Below, piece after piece: positions 43,963-57,441 of a stretch of 64,000 nucleotides of DNA (positions are counted from its first letter, which is position 1; each line of letters begins with the position of its first letter). Below the pieces are notes generated by a model. It was given only the letters and a program-made list of their open reading frames with translations. It ran no database searches and was not told the DNA's origin. Source of the stretch: Apostichopus japonicus (Eukaryota > Echinodermata > Holothuroidea > Aspidochirotida > Stichopodidae); NCBI RefSeq assembly GCF_037975245.1, contig NC_092570.1:17649918-17713917 (forward strand). Direction: 5' to 3'. Position numbers and translations under genes: made by a program.

Positions 43963-45690
43963 CTAACCAAGCACATACCAATTATACTTTACCAATTCAA
44001 TCACTGTCCCATGATGGGGCTGATGGTTCGACATATATTTAGTAATTGTGCGTCCATATTTATCGAGTAACCAACTGACCCCACATTTGCCCATCTCAAC
44101 ACTTGCAAAACTCTTGTAACAAGGGATCTTTTCACTATACTATATACCAAATATTAAACTATTCATAAATACCGCTATAAATGAGAACAGGATGTTTACG
44201 TATACTATGATTACTGATATTGAAACAAATAACCCGTATAAAGAAAAAAACAAAATAACAAATAAAACACCCAGAGATTAACAACATGATAGGTAAGTAT
44301 AGCATCACCCCAAAAATGATATTTCCCACCCACCTATCCCTCACCCACCAAGCCCCCCCCCCCCTTTTTCCGTTAGGAAGCAAGACTTCTTGCAGTTACA
44401 ATACTTAAAAGGATAAGTTTTATTAAGAGTAAGGATACAAAACTGTACATATATGTACGATACAGGCAACTAGGAGATTGTTGAGTGAAGTTACTGTATG
44501 CCCTAACCAAAGGCACATACTATGTTATATCTCTTAATACACATGTGCATATGCTGTACAGTATACTTTTTATGCTCAAACATGCGAGTTTGTATTTCTC
44601 AAATACTAAAATACACACATAGATTCTTAAACCTATGAAGGTCAAACCACGTGGTTTCATTAAAGCGGGAAAAAAAAACCTGGTTTCAAGGAAATAAGAT
44701 TTTTGGTACCTTTCGCTTATGACTGTTAACTTAATTCCTTTATTATTTTCCTTCCAAAGTGAATTTTATGATGACCTCAAACTTGCTAGATGCTAGCTAA
44801 CATGGTCACAATATTTAACAAGAGACCTGTACATGACTCATTTTTCACTGTTTGACAAATTGGTATATACGTTTGGGTCTTATTATCATGATTACAACCC
44901 TTTGCAATTACTTTTTTTTGCCATAGAGTCAAACAGACTGACCAATGTCTTCTTAAAACCTTTTAGTATTTTATCTTAATTTTAATACCCAATCAAGACA
45001 TGCTACTTTTTGCTTCGGTGCATGGTCCCTTTACTTAACTTGTTTGTTGCAGCTTCTAAGGAAATACCTGATACAACTTTAACTAGAAGTAAAACTAGAA
45101 AGAACGAATAAAATTCATCTTTATTAAAGTTGACAATATCAGCAATTTTCACACTATATTCACATATCATTTTAAGTATCTTGATGGTGAATTAGGTGTC
45201 TTGTGTATATCCTATGTAGCTATGTATTCACTATGTATTTATGTATCCTATGTATTTACTGTTAGCACTACCAAGGAGGAGGAAAAGAGGGAGTATGACA
45301 GAAATATATATCAGAAAGTCACCAAACAATATACAGTATATACATCACTTATATAGTAAGATACAAAGTTTAAAATATCAAGTTTGTCTGTTTACAAAAA
45401 AAAATTACTTCTTCATCAAATACAACTATGTTGGTACCTCATATGGTGCTACATCTATTCTCCCAAACCCCACCCCCCGCACCCATCCTTCCCTACCCAC
45501 ACAGGATCAAAACATTATGACAACCTTCTATTGTCGAAAAAAAAAAGGACCTCTTTCAGTTTACCTGAAAACTTTAACAGCAATTTTTGGACAAAAGTAT
45601 TTCCTTCCATCAATCAGAAAGCCAATGTCTTGCTGCATTTTTTTTTTCCAAACTTGAATGTCAACTTGATATAATTAAAACCAAGCAATA
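43963..45690. other. No gene recognised
   Basis: AT-rich. The 138- and 96-residue overlapping frames at 45241-45674 have low complexity and no family features. Confidence 0.4.
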
Positions 45691-45700
45691 TTTCTAAACA

Positions 45701-45785
45701 GTTCAAGTGGCGCAGTTGGTTAGTGCTCTGTAACTGTGAGAGTCAGACAATCTCCACATCAGCGGTTCAAATCCAACTTGAGCAT
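45701..45785 (+). repeat. tRNA-like unit 1 (class II tRNA-derived)
   Basis: AGTGGCGCAGTTGGTTAGTG (box A) and GGTTCAAATCC (box B, 45764-45774) flank a long variable-arm-like segment, as in Ser/Leu tRNAs. The anticodon stem is damaged. With the next unit it forms a tandem pair 157 bases apart. Confidence 0.6.
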
Positions 45786-45856
45786 TTTGAGTTTTTTGCT
45801 CTTTTCACACTTCCATTCTGAGGTTCAAATATTAGAAACGAGCATTATTTCTCAAC

Positions 45857-45940
45857 AGTTCAAGTGATGCAGTGGTTAGTGCTCTGGACTTGAGAGAGGC
45901 AGACAATCTCCATGTCTGCGGTTCAAGTCCAGCCAGCGCC
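45857..45940 (+). repeat. tRNA-like unit 2 (Ser-UGA-like)
   Basis: AGTGATGCAGTGGTTAGTG (box A) and GGTTCAAGTCC (box B, 45920-45930). Around GGACTTGAGA the loop could read TGA (Ser), and GCAGAC...GTCTGC forms a long variable arm. The acceptor stem does not close. The shared upstream word ATTTCT(A/C)AACAGTTCAAGTG shows that units 1 and 2 are a duplication. Confidence 0.6.
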
Positions 45941-45999
45941 TTTTAATTTTCTGTTCTTTGTGGCAGGTGGAAGTATAAAGGATAAAAACAAAGTTTATC

Positions 46000-46090
46000 C
46001 ATTGGGAACCAAAATGGTGTATTTGGTTGTGCCGTGTGCGATTTAGATTTTCCTGATCAACACGGTTCAAACCCTGGCTGGGCAATCACC
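46000..46090 (+). repeat. tRNA-like unit 3, diverged
   Basis: AAATGGTGTATTTGGTTGTG resembles box A and GGTTCAAACCC (46064-46074) box B. It is more degenerate than its neighbours. Confidence 0.4.
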
Positions 46091-46113
46091 ATCCAAATAT
46101 CCCAAGTGATGCA

Positions 46114-46263
46114 AGTTCCCCAGCGGACAAGGTGAGTTGCGCGGACCCCCTCCCCCTGACAAGGTTCCCCAGCGGACTAGGTGAGTTGCGCGGACCCCCT
46201 CCCCCCTGACAAGGTTCCCAAGCGGACAAGGTGAGTTGCACGGACCTCCTCCCCACTGACAAG
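46114..46263. repeat. Three tandem copies of a 50-base GC-rich unit
   Basis: GTTCCCCAGCGGACAAGGTG followed by AGTTGCGCGGACCCCCTCCC starts at 46114, 46164 and 46214. Minus-strand frames of 64-78 residues are by-products. Confidence 0.9.
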
Positions 46264-46363
46264 GTTCCCTGATCGCACGAGGACCAGGGGAGAAAATGTT
46301 TTACAGGAAAACCGAAGTCCAAACAAATGGATCTTTAAATATTTGAAAAGCTTCTCATAACAG

Positions 46364-46436
46364 TGTCCCATCTAATGGTCTAGTGGTAGAGAAAATTTTT
46401 GACAATCACAAGGTCCCTGGTTCAATCCCAACTTTT
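46364..46436 (+). repeat. tRNA-like unit 4 (SINE or tRNA pseudogene)
   Basis: TAATGGTCTAGTGGTAGAG (box A) and GGTTCAATCCC (box B, 46419-46429) at tRNA spacing. The anticodon arm is A/T-rich and unpaired. Confidence 0.5.
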
Positions 46437-46439
46437 GAT

Positions 46440-49400
46440 ACATTTTTTGCACCTCTCCCTCCCCTCCATTTTTGGGGGGTTTTTTGGGGTTAAAAAAAAC
46501 TTAAGCAGTAAATTCTCCCTTTAAAGAGTATCTTTCTGTATTTAATATTAATTTTTTAATCCCCTATTTTTTTTTTTTTTACATCATTTTTTTAATACAT
46601 GAAGTATTTTTGGATAATGTTAGGTATATGATTATACATTTTAAGAATATTACAAATACAGATTGCAAAATATTTTTTAATATAGTCAATAATGATATTA
46701 ATAACCTTAATACTGGGATTACATAAGAAATAAGTCTGTACACCGTTACCATTACAACATGAAAAGCAAAAGAAAAGTTTAACAAAAAAAAAAAAAAAAT
46801 GCCATCAAAACATCCACTGTTAGTTGGGAAAATGATGAATCCCTGAGAGGTTTACTATAAACTGTACACTTTCATCAACATCACAACATAGGGGATGCAT
46901 TTTCCTTATACCCATGAAACTTAAAAAAGAAAAAAAAGAAGTTAATTCTATATTTTAGTATGAATCTGACATCTTAAACATCAATCTAATAAACAGCGCA
47001 TTAACAGGGATTCAAAATGATTTACAACAGCACTGTCAGCAACTACACCCCCCCAAAAAAAACCCATTACCCCTGCCCCCATTCCCACACCAGTCCATCA
47101 AAGAGACCAAGAAAGGACAAAGAAAAGACATCTGTTTATGACCAAATTTAACTGGTTGAAGAATATACAAAATATAACTTTCTCACGAGGTAGCCATCGT
47201 CGTTACTTGAAGTTTGCACAGATATTATAATATTATAAGTATTTAAGTGAAGGGGATGCAAAATCATAGGTCTGTTGGTTTCAATCTATGGACTATTTCC
47301 TTCTAATAATAGCAGCAGTTTCACTAAATATAGTGCAATATTTCTTCAAGCCTACAATTTTTCTTTTCTTAAACTTTACTTTATTGTGAAGCTTAAAACC
47401 TCATTTTGAGCAACCCTGTCCTTTACTTTGTTAACCCTCATCCAGTTTTGTTATAATTGTAAGCGTTTTTCTTTAATACTAGTATAGCATTATATAGCAT
47501 ATGACCTCTATTTAGCTCTGCATTCCTTATTGTACTGTTAACCAAAAGGGGGAGGGGAGGGGGGAATAAGCTGTAACAAATATTGTTTTCTTGGAGGCAA
47601 TTGGTTTTTCTTTCCTTTTTAACTAATGGTAATTTAGCAATTGTTTTTACATCCACAGTTAATCATCCTAATCATTTTTAAGGTTGGATCTCAAAGAGCA
47701 GCTATTTTCTTTCATTATTGTCTAATCCTTGCAACCTCTACTTTATCTTTTCTAATTAACATTTTTGGGCTTTTGCAAGAGTAGTTTGATGGCTCTGTTG
47801 GTTTTACATATTTATATCGTTCCGTTTCGGTATAATATGATATTCATCGTACACCGACCTCTAGGTCTATCTCATCAAGTAGGCAGGTATAGATGGGTCT
47901 GCAGAACTTAAAAAATATTACTGTCTTTGTGTACATCATAAAACCTTTCTTCCTTGAGGCACCACTATCTCATACATATGCAACAGCAGCGTAAATATGC
48001 AGCGGCAGTTCATACATATGCAACACTGCAAACCGAGCACCAATTGCACTTGCTTTGCCTATTCCATTACTTTAAACAGGTCAACACTGTACTGGTTGAA
48101 CAGGACAGTACTGTACCTATTGAACAGCTCAGTGGCCGAACAGGTCAACACTAGACCGGGTGAACAGTTCAACACTGTACCCAAGGTGCAGTACCAGCTA
48201 ATGAGGATGTTACGGCCCTCACTGAACAACAAGCACTGACTTCTACACCCATAGAAATGTGTCTTCATTCCAGCAAGTTTGACAGATACTTTCAATGTGT
48301 CAATTACTACCACAAACCATAAACTAATCTTCTCTGTAGACATGATCATATGCACTGTGGGTTTACACTATTATCATTCCACATCCCTGTTGAGGGTTTG
48401 TGCAGGGGCTATACATGAATCGGACAAGTTCAACTATGAATGTAATGCTATTCAATGCCACATGGTTAATTCATCTTGATAACATTCAATTGTTTTACTG
48501 TTGATGACAAATACATTTTGATAATGTTGAGATGACAAAATGGCAGGTTTTATATCTGCCGCTATTAAAACCATTAACAATATACAGCTTGTACATTAGA
48601 ACCTACAACCACAAACTCTTTCTTGCAGGCATATACATAATAATACAGAATCCTATCTTCTTCATCTTATCTTACAAATTTAGCCCTGAATAGTGCAGGA
48701 ATACAAACCTGTAAAATCCTTCCACGTTTCAAAGAGCATATTACTGCAAACTATAGCGACAGCATATCAAACGTTTACAAAAATACACATATATAGTTGT
48801 AGTTATCATGTCATTAGTGTTAGATTATGATGATACAGAATTGCAAATTACAACAATAATTAAAACCAGAAATATTGAAAGCTTGCAGTTTGAAGCTAAT
48901 CTACATGCAGTTAACACAGGGGGCTAAGCAACCTAATGGTTATTTATTCAACAGGCTCTCATAAGCAACATGAGAAAGGATATATAACAATCAACACAGC
49001 ATCAGAACATGAATATGAGTAGACAGTAGTTATGCATCCATGACAGAGGAAGGGGGGGGGGGGGAGGTGGGGGGGATTGAGACAATTTCAGAGTTATAAC
49101 TTTTTCAAACAGGAATCTACAATAATGTAATAAAGTAAAGTTATGTGAACCTACGCAGAGACAGGAAGAGATCGGTTCTTTTCATTAACCTCAACAAATG
49201 CTCATTAGTTCAATACAATTCTTGTCCTGTTGTCTTTTGTTAATTCGTAATGCCAGTACAAAGACTGTTAGGATTACCACATAAACTTGAGTTCTGCTAA
49301 CACTTGAGTTAATGTGAACCTGTAAATGTTCCTCATTTTACTAGGGAAGCAGTTATAAGGAACAATTTATTTATTTTCGGTGGGGTGTGAGACTGTACAG

Positions 49401-52400
49401 GTATTTGGGTGAAGCATCACGGCATGGCATGGTTTCTTACATGTGACAAGAATAACCTAACCATGGTATATCTATATATTCTGCATTGCATCTGTATCAA
49501 CACCGTATCAACACTACGCCCAATGATCGCAGACAAAGAATATGCAAATGTCATAAGTACTAATCATCTGATCGTTCTACCGAAGACAACCCTTCTCCCC
49601 GATCTGTGATTGGTTGATTACACTGGGGTAGGTTCAATGGGTCTTTTAATGCATTGTTGAACTTTTTATCACATAATAGCTAAGCCTTAATGAGAACTCG
49701 CATTTTAAACCTACGTTCGCAAATGCTTCATGATATTTTCATCGCTTGAAGTAAGAAGTTAATTAGCCTACTTCAGTATTTAATGCTTATCAAGGTTTGA
49801 AGCAGTTTTCGGTGGCATTCCAATATCACGCAATGTTACAGAGTCTACTAGATTACGTTTAATAACGAAGATGACAACGTTTCGGGACCCAGATGCTTTT
49901 TAATTTCGACGACACAAACTGCCTGACGACGCATCGATCCAAACTCATTCATCTCTATTGGCCCAGTGGAGTATTCGAGTAAATGAGACAATGTCTAAGA
50001 AACACCGTTCTCCCTTGCAGAAGAAGGAAATTATAATTATAATCAGGGCAAGATCATGAAGCTGGCGTTAAAAGCTTCATCAAAATAATCCCATCTTCAG
50101 TCATGTTACAAAGTACTGGTAAATTCTTGGCTAAACTTTAACAACCATTATAACAAACAGAAGGGTAATTTTCTCGGTGGTGTACAGACAAAGGACTGAG
50201 ATGATGCTATCAGAATATCGATTTCCTTCTACCTGTCTGCGAAGAAACTATTCAATGAAGGGTACCATAATTCACTACGATGTATTTTCTCTCTCTCGCA
50301 CAAATATCTTTGGAAATTATGCCTTGAATGTTTCTTCCTCTGAAAATTAAAATAAACTACCTATAATGTAAAAGTATGTGACGCTGCTCGTTTCTCTGTC
50401 CATATCCCTGGACATATCCCCTATATCCACATGCACTTATGTAATGTGTGACGGTTCCAAAGGACATATCCTCTCAACTGCAAATTTCCATGTAAATCGT
50501 CTTGCAGGATAAACATTACCCCATTCTCAAAGTCTGTGAGAAAGATATTTTGTCGTGATTAATACCTACTGTGTCCCAAATCTGGTGAAATAGTTTCTTA
50601 CTTATAAAACATATCTTTTTCTACCAGCAGGTTGTGCAGAAGCTGGGTTTTATTGTAATCCCGATAAATAAATAACTACTACTCTCTCCAGAGTTTTCAT
50701 AATGTTTCTCATGGCATGTTTATCATGTTCACTTGCAGCTTTTTGTTTTTCTTGTGTCAAAACATTTCCTCTCATAAAACACATCTATGATTCATGTTTT
50801 CCCTGGTAATATTTCATCTAAACCCCCTCCAATTATTCTGCAATTACAAGCCCAGATTCACAGGATGTATATAAAACATCGTCATCAATTGTATCATGTT
50901 TCTGAGTTGACAGGTTTTTCCTTCTCACGGATTTGACGATCAGAGAGATAATAAAACCTCAAAGGCAAATTGAGTCATTCAATTCCTTATCAAAGTCCAT
51001 ATTTACCAAAGTATCTGCAAAAATTGATACTTTTGAGACAGAAAAAAAAATAGGGAAAAGCCACCCTAATGACTCAGTTGGAAAAAAACTTTGAAGTCTT
51101 ATTTCAGCAATTATTTTGCGGTCAAATTTTGCCCAAATCCATCCTCTGATAATACAAAGATAGGTATCAATATTCACTCCTAATAGTTTTCTTCATCGAT
51201 TAAAAAGTTTCATAATAATAATAATAATACTGAATAAGTAACCTAACTCTTTAAGAGTCAATATCGAGATGGTAGCCATTTTAACTGTTACCATTTCCAT
51301 CTCATGTTTAACACAGCTTTTATACGATAATGATAATGATAGTGTTAGGGTATTTAAAGCCAGCTATAAAACTAGTGACATGAACCACACAATACACTAC
51401 TCTTATAATCTCGCCACATGACCTTCATAACCCACTTTTCTCCCACCCCTCACTGTCCTCTTCCCTTCAGAAATTATCTTACCAAACTTTCCTTCAACAT
51501 ACTGATGACAATATTTTCCAAACATTAATGAAGGTATCACAAAATAAATTGATGACATAAATGAATCCTGTAAAATTCAAGTTTGTATCAGTATTGACTA
51601 AGCCTATCATCAGAGAGAGTGGGCTTTATATTTCCTGATAGCGTTAAAGTTCACCTCTCCTGTGCCTCATCTACTTCATACCTTCTCCTATAAACTGTTT
51701 TCTCTCCCCTCCCTCCCCTTTGTTGGTCTTTGTGTTTGTAAAGATATCTTCAAAAACCAAAACTTGAACAAACAGAACAGATTAGAGAACACTTTATCCG
51801 ATCTTTTCATCTCTAGTTTGCCTTTATCTGTTTTTCAGTTATGTCAGAGGTCAAGCCATTGTTAAGGTGCATGTGAGCAGATGACCATACATTTTGCTCA
51901 TTAAAATCATTCCATTTTCAAGGCCATCAAATTTCTTTCTCTCTCTCTGCTAAATCATTGTTATACACATGGACCGAATTGGAAAGAACGGCGATATAGA
52001 AAACTCGCCTCTCAAAATGTCACGAACAAGTGTTCAATGCCACTGAAGAATGAAGATGCCTTGATTTGGAAGTCAAATTGGGAGTTCTATTTAGGGTTTT
52101 TCTTTCCATTAACATTAGAGCAACAGTCGTTTCACGACGCAGACTTGTCAAAGAGGAAATTGTTCTTGATGGCCTCGATCTACCTGCTAGACAAAAATTA
52201 CTCCGAATGAGACAACTTTGGAAAATATGATGAGATGGAACAGAAAAGTGGGATAAATTGGAGGGTTTTTTATAGCCAATTCACAATATGTTCATTTCAT
52301 TCCACTTATTTCAGGTAGACCAAATTAACTCATATCTTAAATACATTTGACAAGTATATCCTTAGAGTTTAGCCAAAATAATCATCAAACTTTTCAGGAC

Positions 52401-55400
52401 AAAAAGTGGCTGGTGTACAAGTCAAACATGAAAATCTTGTAGTGCTTAGCTACTGGGCATCCCAATCCAAAAGTACATCTGTTCAGACCACGGCAGAGTG
52501 GAATTAGGGGTCCAGTAGTTTCAAGTATACTTTCACTTCTATTTTAGATCTTACTGTTGTTATTAGTAGTGATGTTTTTACAAAGGCTACACGGGCTCAA
52601 GAAGTAGCGCTACCAACTTTTAACCTTCACCGAACAGAACGATTGATGCATATTAACAGGGTCTACCTATTTGTGCACTTTAAAGATTGATCTGTAAATT
52701 TGCAATGGGCACATGCTTTAAGAAATCACCTGAAATATTGAACACATGACCCCCCACACAACAGAGTGCAAACATCATAATTTGATATTTGCTAACTTGA
52801 AATGAGATATTCTCTGTTTTGAAGTACTTGACCTATTTCTTGCATGATCTTCTGAATGCCATAATTTATATCAATGAAAGTACTGCTATACAACATAGTT
52901 ATACAGTTATATAGGGTATGAAAATTCTTGGCTAATTTTTATTCAATTATCTCATACTAAGTCTATTTGACACTCCCCTCCCTCCCTCTCCCCCCCCCCC
53001 CTCTTTAACACATGTGTATATCTATTCTGGTATGCTGGAAGACTTCCCAAGCCTCAGGGCTACATCTTTATGGACTACTTCTAAAAATAACAGACCATTT
53101 CCGTCATGTGTGATGAAACCTAGTTTACGAGAAGATTTATGAATGCAAATACCTCCAACGACACAACAAACCATTCCTGAAAGTCCAGTTTTATAGTAGT
53201 CAACATGTAGAAACCGATCTAACCTTTTTCCTCAGCGGATAATAAAATACCCCTCCGGGCATCCCCCGTATACCAACTTTTCCAAATTACTTCCCTTCAT
53301 CTTTCCGACACTTTTGTCCCTAAAAATGTTTTCGTTTTTTTTAAGTCCTTACAATTGATTAGGAATTAAAATTGCCTTTCCATTACAACAACAATTGTAG
53401 TGTTCGAAATTTGGCACCAAATCTTCAGACTAAAATACAGAAATGGAGTGTAGGCCTTCGTATTTATTAATTATTTCATTCCACAGATATTTTTAACCAC
53501 AAGCACCTGCAGGCATGACCTTCAAACTGTCCTTCAAATCTTTCCATAAATTCAGTTTCTATTTCATCTTCCTTTAAAAGCAACCTTCCTTCTCTTACTT
53601 ATAACATCAAGTTTAAAAAAAAAAAATTAGCAAGTTTGGATTTGAACTTAGTTTTCATCTACTTAATGCTTTTGAAAGAAGTTTAATATACTTCTATGGC
53701 CAAGGCAGGTCGCTGTATTTTCTACAGATAAACAAAATGCTAACTAGATGTCTTAGTCTGAAATAGTAGCCATGCCACCAAAAAACCCCTGCCTGAAGAA
53801 ATATAGCTATAATTTTTGTGTCGGGGCTACAACCATCAAAGAAGGTATATTCATCTCATTCTTACTGGTCAATTCTTTCTCCCGACTAGAAAAATATTGA
53901 TCTTCTTCAGAGCGATGCCAAGGCTTGTATTAGAATGCTTTGGTCATTTGATCAATCACACACACAGGCATGTGACCAATGCTATTATAGAGACTGGTGA
54001 AGTCAAACAAGGGTCAGAGAGTTGAAGTCACTGCCATTGTTATGGTGGGAATTATTTTTTTCGGACATCCTTAAAGGGGATGGGGAAAGTGGGTGAAGTG
54101 GTGGTGGTGTTCAAAGTCAACCAAATGGTCAGAAAATTGAAGTTACATGGATGGGTAGCCCAGGAATTATTTACCTGAATTTATCCTTAAGAGAAGGAGC
54201 AGAAACAGGGTGAAATATGTAAAGTGTGAGGGTGGGGGATGGTGAGAGTTTAATAGTGCAAAGTGCAAACTCAACCTTGATATCAAACTTGATCTAATCA
54301 GCCACGTTTAGCACTTCATTCCACGCTTCATTTTTTCCAGACTTCATTCTAACCGTTCCACTTAATATAGATCCCTGTTATCTGCACACTTGTTTTCTTT
54401 ACAGAAACTAACCCATTAAAAGACAATACATCCTTTGTTTCAAAGATCTAATGTCTTTACAATATTTGGGGAAAAAGCGCTCAGTTTTGATTTCCTTCCA
54501 GCACTTCTAGAGTTTGTTAACAATTCTGATATACACATTATCTGCGTATCTCTTGCACGGTTTGAAAGTATCCGTAAAATAGGAATTTATTTCGGATTGA
54601 GAGTTTGCCAAACGAAGGAAGCATACTTTGCCCAGAAATTAACGTACAGACATACTTTTAACCTATATGTGTAATGGTACCTTGAAATAATCTACAAAAT
54701 AAACAACTCTTCCATTTTTAAGCAAGTCTCTGACATGATTCACAATAAGTCAAGCAACTTGAGAAATATGACGCATGTTACGATTTGAATTGAAAAGCTG
54801 TTGAAGTAGCTCAAAATATGTAGGTTTGAGTATTATGGCTAGCAATATAAAATGTTATTTGAAGTAAAACATTGCAAAACTAGTCTTCTAAAATGTGCAA
54901 GCAGGGGTGAACACACTTGTTAAAGAGACATTCTTCTGCCAAATAGAAGACATACATACATACATACAAACAACGCTGACTATATTGTCACTACGTGAGC
55001 ACCATTTTTAAGGGGGTTGTTTTGACGGAGGAACTGAGATATGCTAGAAACAAAGAAACAGTAATGAACTATGAGGAACTGGGTCGACAAAGCCTAGTAG
55101 TGACATTCTGGTCTTATAGAGATGTATGAGGTTGTGAGCTTGGCAAAGAAGCAAAAGCTCTGGTAAAAAATTGTACAAAATAATTTCCAGTTTAGCACAC
55201 AATTTTGACCAAACAGACCAACTTGAGATAGGGTTAGGTTCATACAATAAAGACAGAAGGAATATAAACAAATACAAATATTACCAAAAAAAAAAAAAGG
55301 AAAAAGAGGGAAAACAAATAGAATTTCATGCATGCACAGCTGATCTGCTACAACACAGAGGTCATACTTGGAAGAAAATGGCGACCCGTAATCGAAAAAA

Positions 55401-55488
55401 AAAACACAAATGCCAAATTTTTTCTCGTCAAATCTGTGAAACATTTTGTATCCATCCCCACTCGGCAAAAAGTGAAAATAAGCCAGTG
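46440..55488. other. Long AT-rich interval downstream of HS6ST; no gene recognised
   Basis: May include a long 3' UTR of the minus-strand sulfotransferase. Contents seen: homopolymer tracts (46560-46580, 46785-46800), a G-run at 49050-49075, a short repeat of TTGAACAG/TCAACACTGTAC words at 48070-48185, and a fragment near 52000 resembling 18500-18600. No coding exon was supported. Confidence 0.4.
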
Positions 55489-56083
55489 CTAGCTGCTCAG
55501 AATTCCATCTCCTTCGTGTTCCTCCATGTACGTGAGACGTCGGAAGAAGAGCTCTTGAGCAAACTCGTACAGCTGAATATCTAAACCGTTCACTTCCATT
55601 ACCATCGCCCTCTCTTCCTCGGTCAACGGCTCCGCATTTGCATGAGTATCGTTGCTTTGCTCGAAAGCTTTCTTGAATTGTAAGTTGAAAGTTTCCTCAA
55701 AAATATATTGGCTCTCCTTTTGGAATTCAGTCAGACCAAAGTAGGAGAACCGTCTTAGGTTGGCTTTTGCACTTTCCAACATTATTGCATTTCTCTCCTC
55801 TGGGGAATATTTTGAAAGATTGTAACAGCCGACGAGGGTCAGATCCGCTAACATGTGGACCTGACGATTCCTGGCGAGGTTGTGCTGGCAGTTTATAAAC
55901 TCCTCCAGGGTGACTCCCGACCAACTATCTTGTCCCTGGTAACAGGAAGGCAGTTCGTCCGGGGTCGGTTCTCGACCGTTGCACATGTGGCGAGCAGCTT
56001 GCCACGTCGCTCCTCTGCGGACATGCCTCCACTCGCTGATAAACCTCTTGACTGGATCTCGCAGGATGGTGACGTAGTAATAT
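55489..56083 (-). CDS. HS6ST: HS6ST coding exon 2
   Basis: The acceptor TTCCTTTACAG (minus strand) precedes ATATTACTACGTC, which continues the frame as R-YYYVTILRDP. It encodes the rest of the sulfotransferase domain and ends with TAG at 55491-55489. Confidence 0.95.
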
Positions 56084-57441
56084 CTGTAAAGGAAGACCAC
56101 AACATTGCAGAAGATTTAGTTATGTTCTAAGCTTCAAGTATTCCACTGATGGGGGGAGGGGAGGGGGGAAGGTAGGTAGTGAGGGAGGGAGGGTGTGGTT
56201 TTTGTCACCATATGGGAAAATGTCTTCCTTATAGCAGAGTGAACTGCAAGCTGAATGTATTAGCGTGAATGAATTTCCTTTCATAAGACTAGATACAAAG
56301 TATGGCTGAACTGACCATATTTACAACACAAAAGGGGTTTTCACAATGGGGAGGATATGTTAAGGATTGTTAACACAATTTTGTGACTTTGACCTCTGTT
56401 AAAACTCAAATGTATGTATGTATGTATGTATGTATGTATGTATATGTGATCTTCCCGCAAGCAGGAACTCGCGAAAGAAGCCATGGAGGCTTTTATACCC
56501 GCAAGCTGACCGAAGCCAATTGAAGCCAAAATGACCGAAGCCGACCGAAGCCAACCGAAACCAAAATGACTTTTGACATTAATCCTTAACAACAATTCTG
56601 CATGGAATTACCCGTAATTTTCAAATAATGTAGCCTCAACACTCAAAAGAAAAAAATACAAAAAAATTGCTAATTTGGGCACGAGTTTATACAAACATCA
56701 GTGAACTGAAACCGATTCGTTCTAGTCAATATGTACCAGTGCTTCAAAAATGGACAGTTCCTGTTTATGATCAAACATCTTTTTGAAGATTCCATCTGTA
56801 GCAATTAAACAACATAACATAACCATAACATACAGTAAAGATCATATCAAATCAAAACATAAACGGCACCCAATGGGGGGAATGTTCCACCTGCACCAAT
56901 CTTGACAAAGGAAAAGCTTGAATAAATCTTACCTCCTACGAGCAGGTCTGCCCTCCTTTTTATTCATGTACCAAGGAACGCAGCTCTGTAGTTCTGTCCA
57001 ATCAGCATGCAGACCACACCCCCAACCCATAGAAAACCGGCTGAACTGCCAAGATTCCGTGGTACTTCCTGGCCGTAAGCAGGGACAGCGTCGCCTCCCC
57101 TTCGCACACTGACAGGGCGTCTCTAAATCCAAGTCGTGCACCAGATGTTTACCGAACGTCGTGCCACCCGTTTTTTGAATGTGGAGAAAGACCATAACAT
57201 CATTGCCGCTAATCTTGAAATCGTACTTCCGTGCTACAGAGGTTTCGTCCTGCCCGACCTCGTCTTCCCACCGGTCGTGGTGGACGCTGCCCGTGGATTT
57301 CACGGTGCCGAGCAGACCGATAGGCGGACATATGTACAAGTTTGAATTGGAAAGATTATAGAATAAGAACATAGTACCCGTGACGAGGAACAGTATCACA
57401 ATGAATAGCGGTAGCTTGCGTTTGCTTTGACTCACTTGCAT
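55489..57441 (-). CDS. HS6ST: Heparan sulfate 6-O-sulfotransferase (two coding exons)
   Basis: Minus strand, joining 57441-56933 and 56083-55489, gives 367 residues. The enzyme moves sulfate from PAPS to the 6-O position of glucosamine in heparan sulfate, in the Golgi, tuning growth-factor binding at the cell surface. It is a type II membrane protein: short basic tail (KRK, 7-9), one membrane segment (about 10-28), stem, then the catalytic domain. Family landmarks are FLHIQKTGGTTFG (85-97, 5'-phosphosulfate loop), the Cys cluster CQCAKGRRRCPC (110-121), FSRFSMGWGCGLHADWTEL (133-151), TILRDPVKRFISEWRHVRRG (from 175, 3'-phosphate site) and NRQVHMLADLTLVGCYNLS. Arg170 is split by the intron. The start is the first ATG (57441). 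The frame stays open upstream to a possible acceptor near 57488, so a longer N-terminus cannot be excluded. The C-terminus is somewhat shorter than in vertebrates. Confidence 0.95.
56405..56580 (-). repeat. Interspersed hairpin repeat, copy 3, with (ATAC)n tail
   Basis: On the minus strand GGCTTCGGTCAGCTTGCGGG, then GCCTCCATGGCTTC, then TTTCGCGAGTTCCTGCTTGC, then an (ATAC)n tract (GTAT repeats at about 56407-56448 on the plus strand). It lies in the HS6ST intron. The plus-strand side shows extra reiterated ACCGAAGCCAA words (56500-56565). Confidence 0.65.
56933..57441 (-). CDS. HS6ST: HS6ST coding exon 1
   Basis: Encodes the cytoplasmic tail, membrane anchor, stem, PAPS-binding QKTGGTTFG and the HADW segment. 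It ends CGTAGGAG before a GTAAGA donor (minus strand; donor bases at 56932-56931). A good acceptor-like tract (TTCTCTTTTCGATGCAG, minus strand) ends at 57488, suggesting a separate upstream 5' UTR exon. Confidence 0.93.

Noticed and set aside
55171-55584. 137-residue plus-strand frame over the HS6ST 3' end
   Set aside because: Antisense shadow of the sulfotransferase exon plus A-rich sequence.
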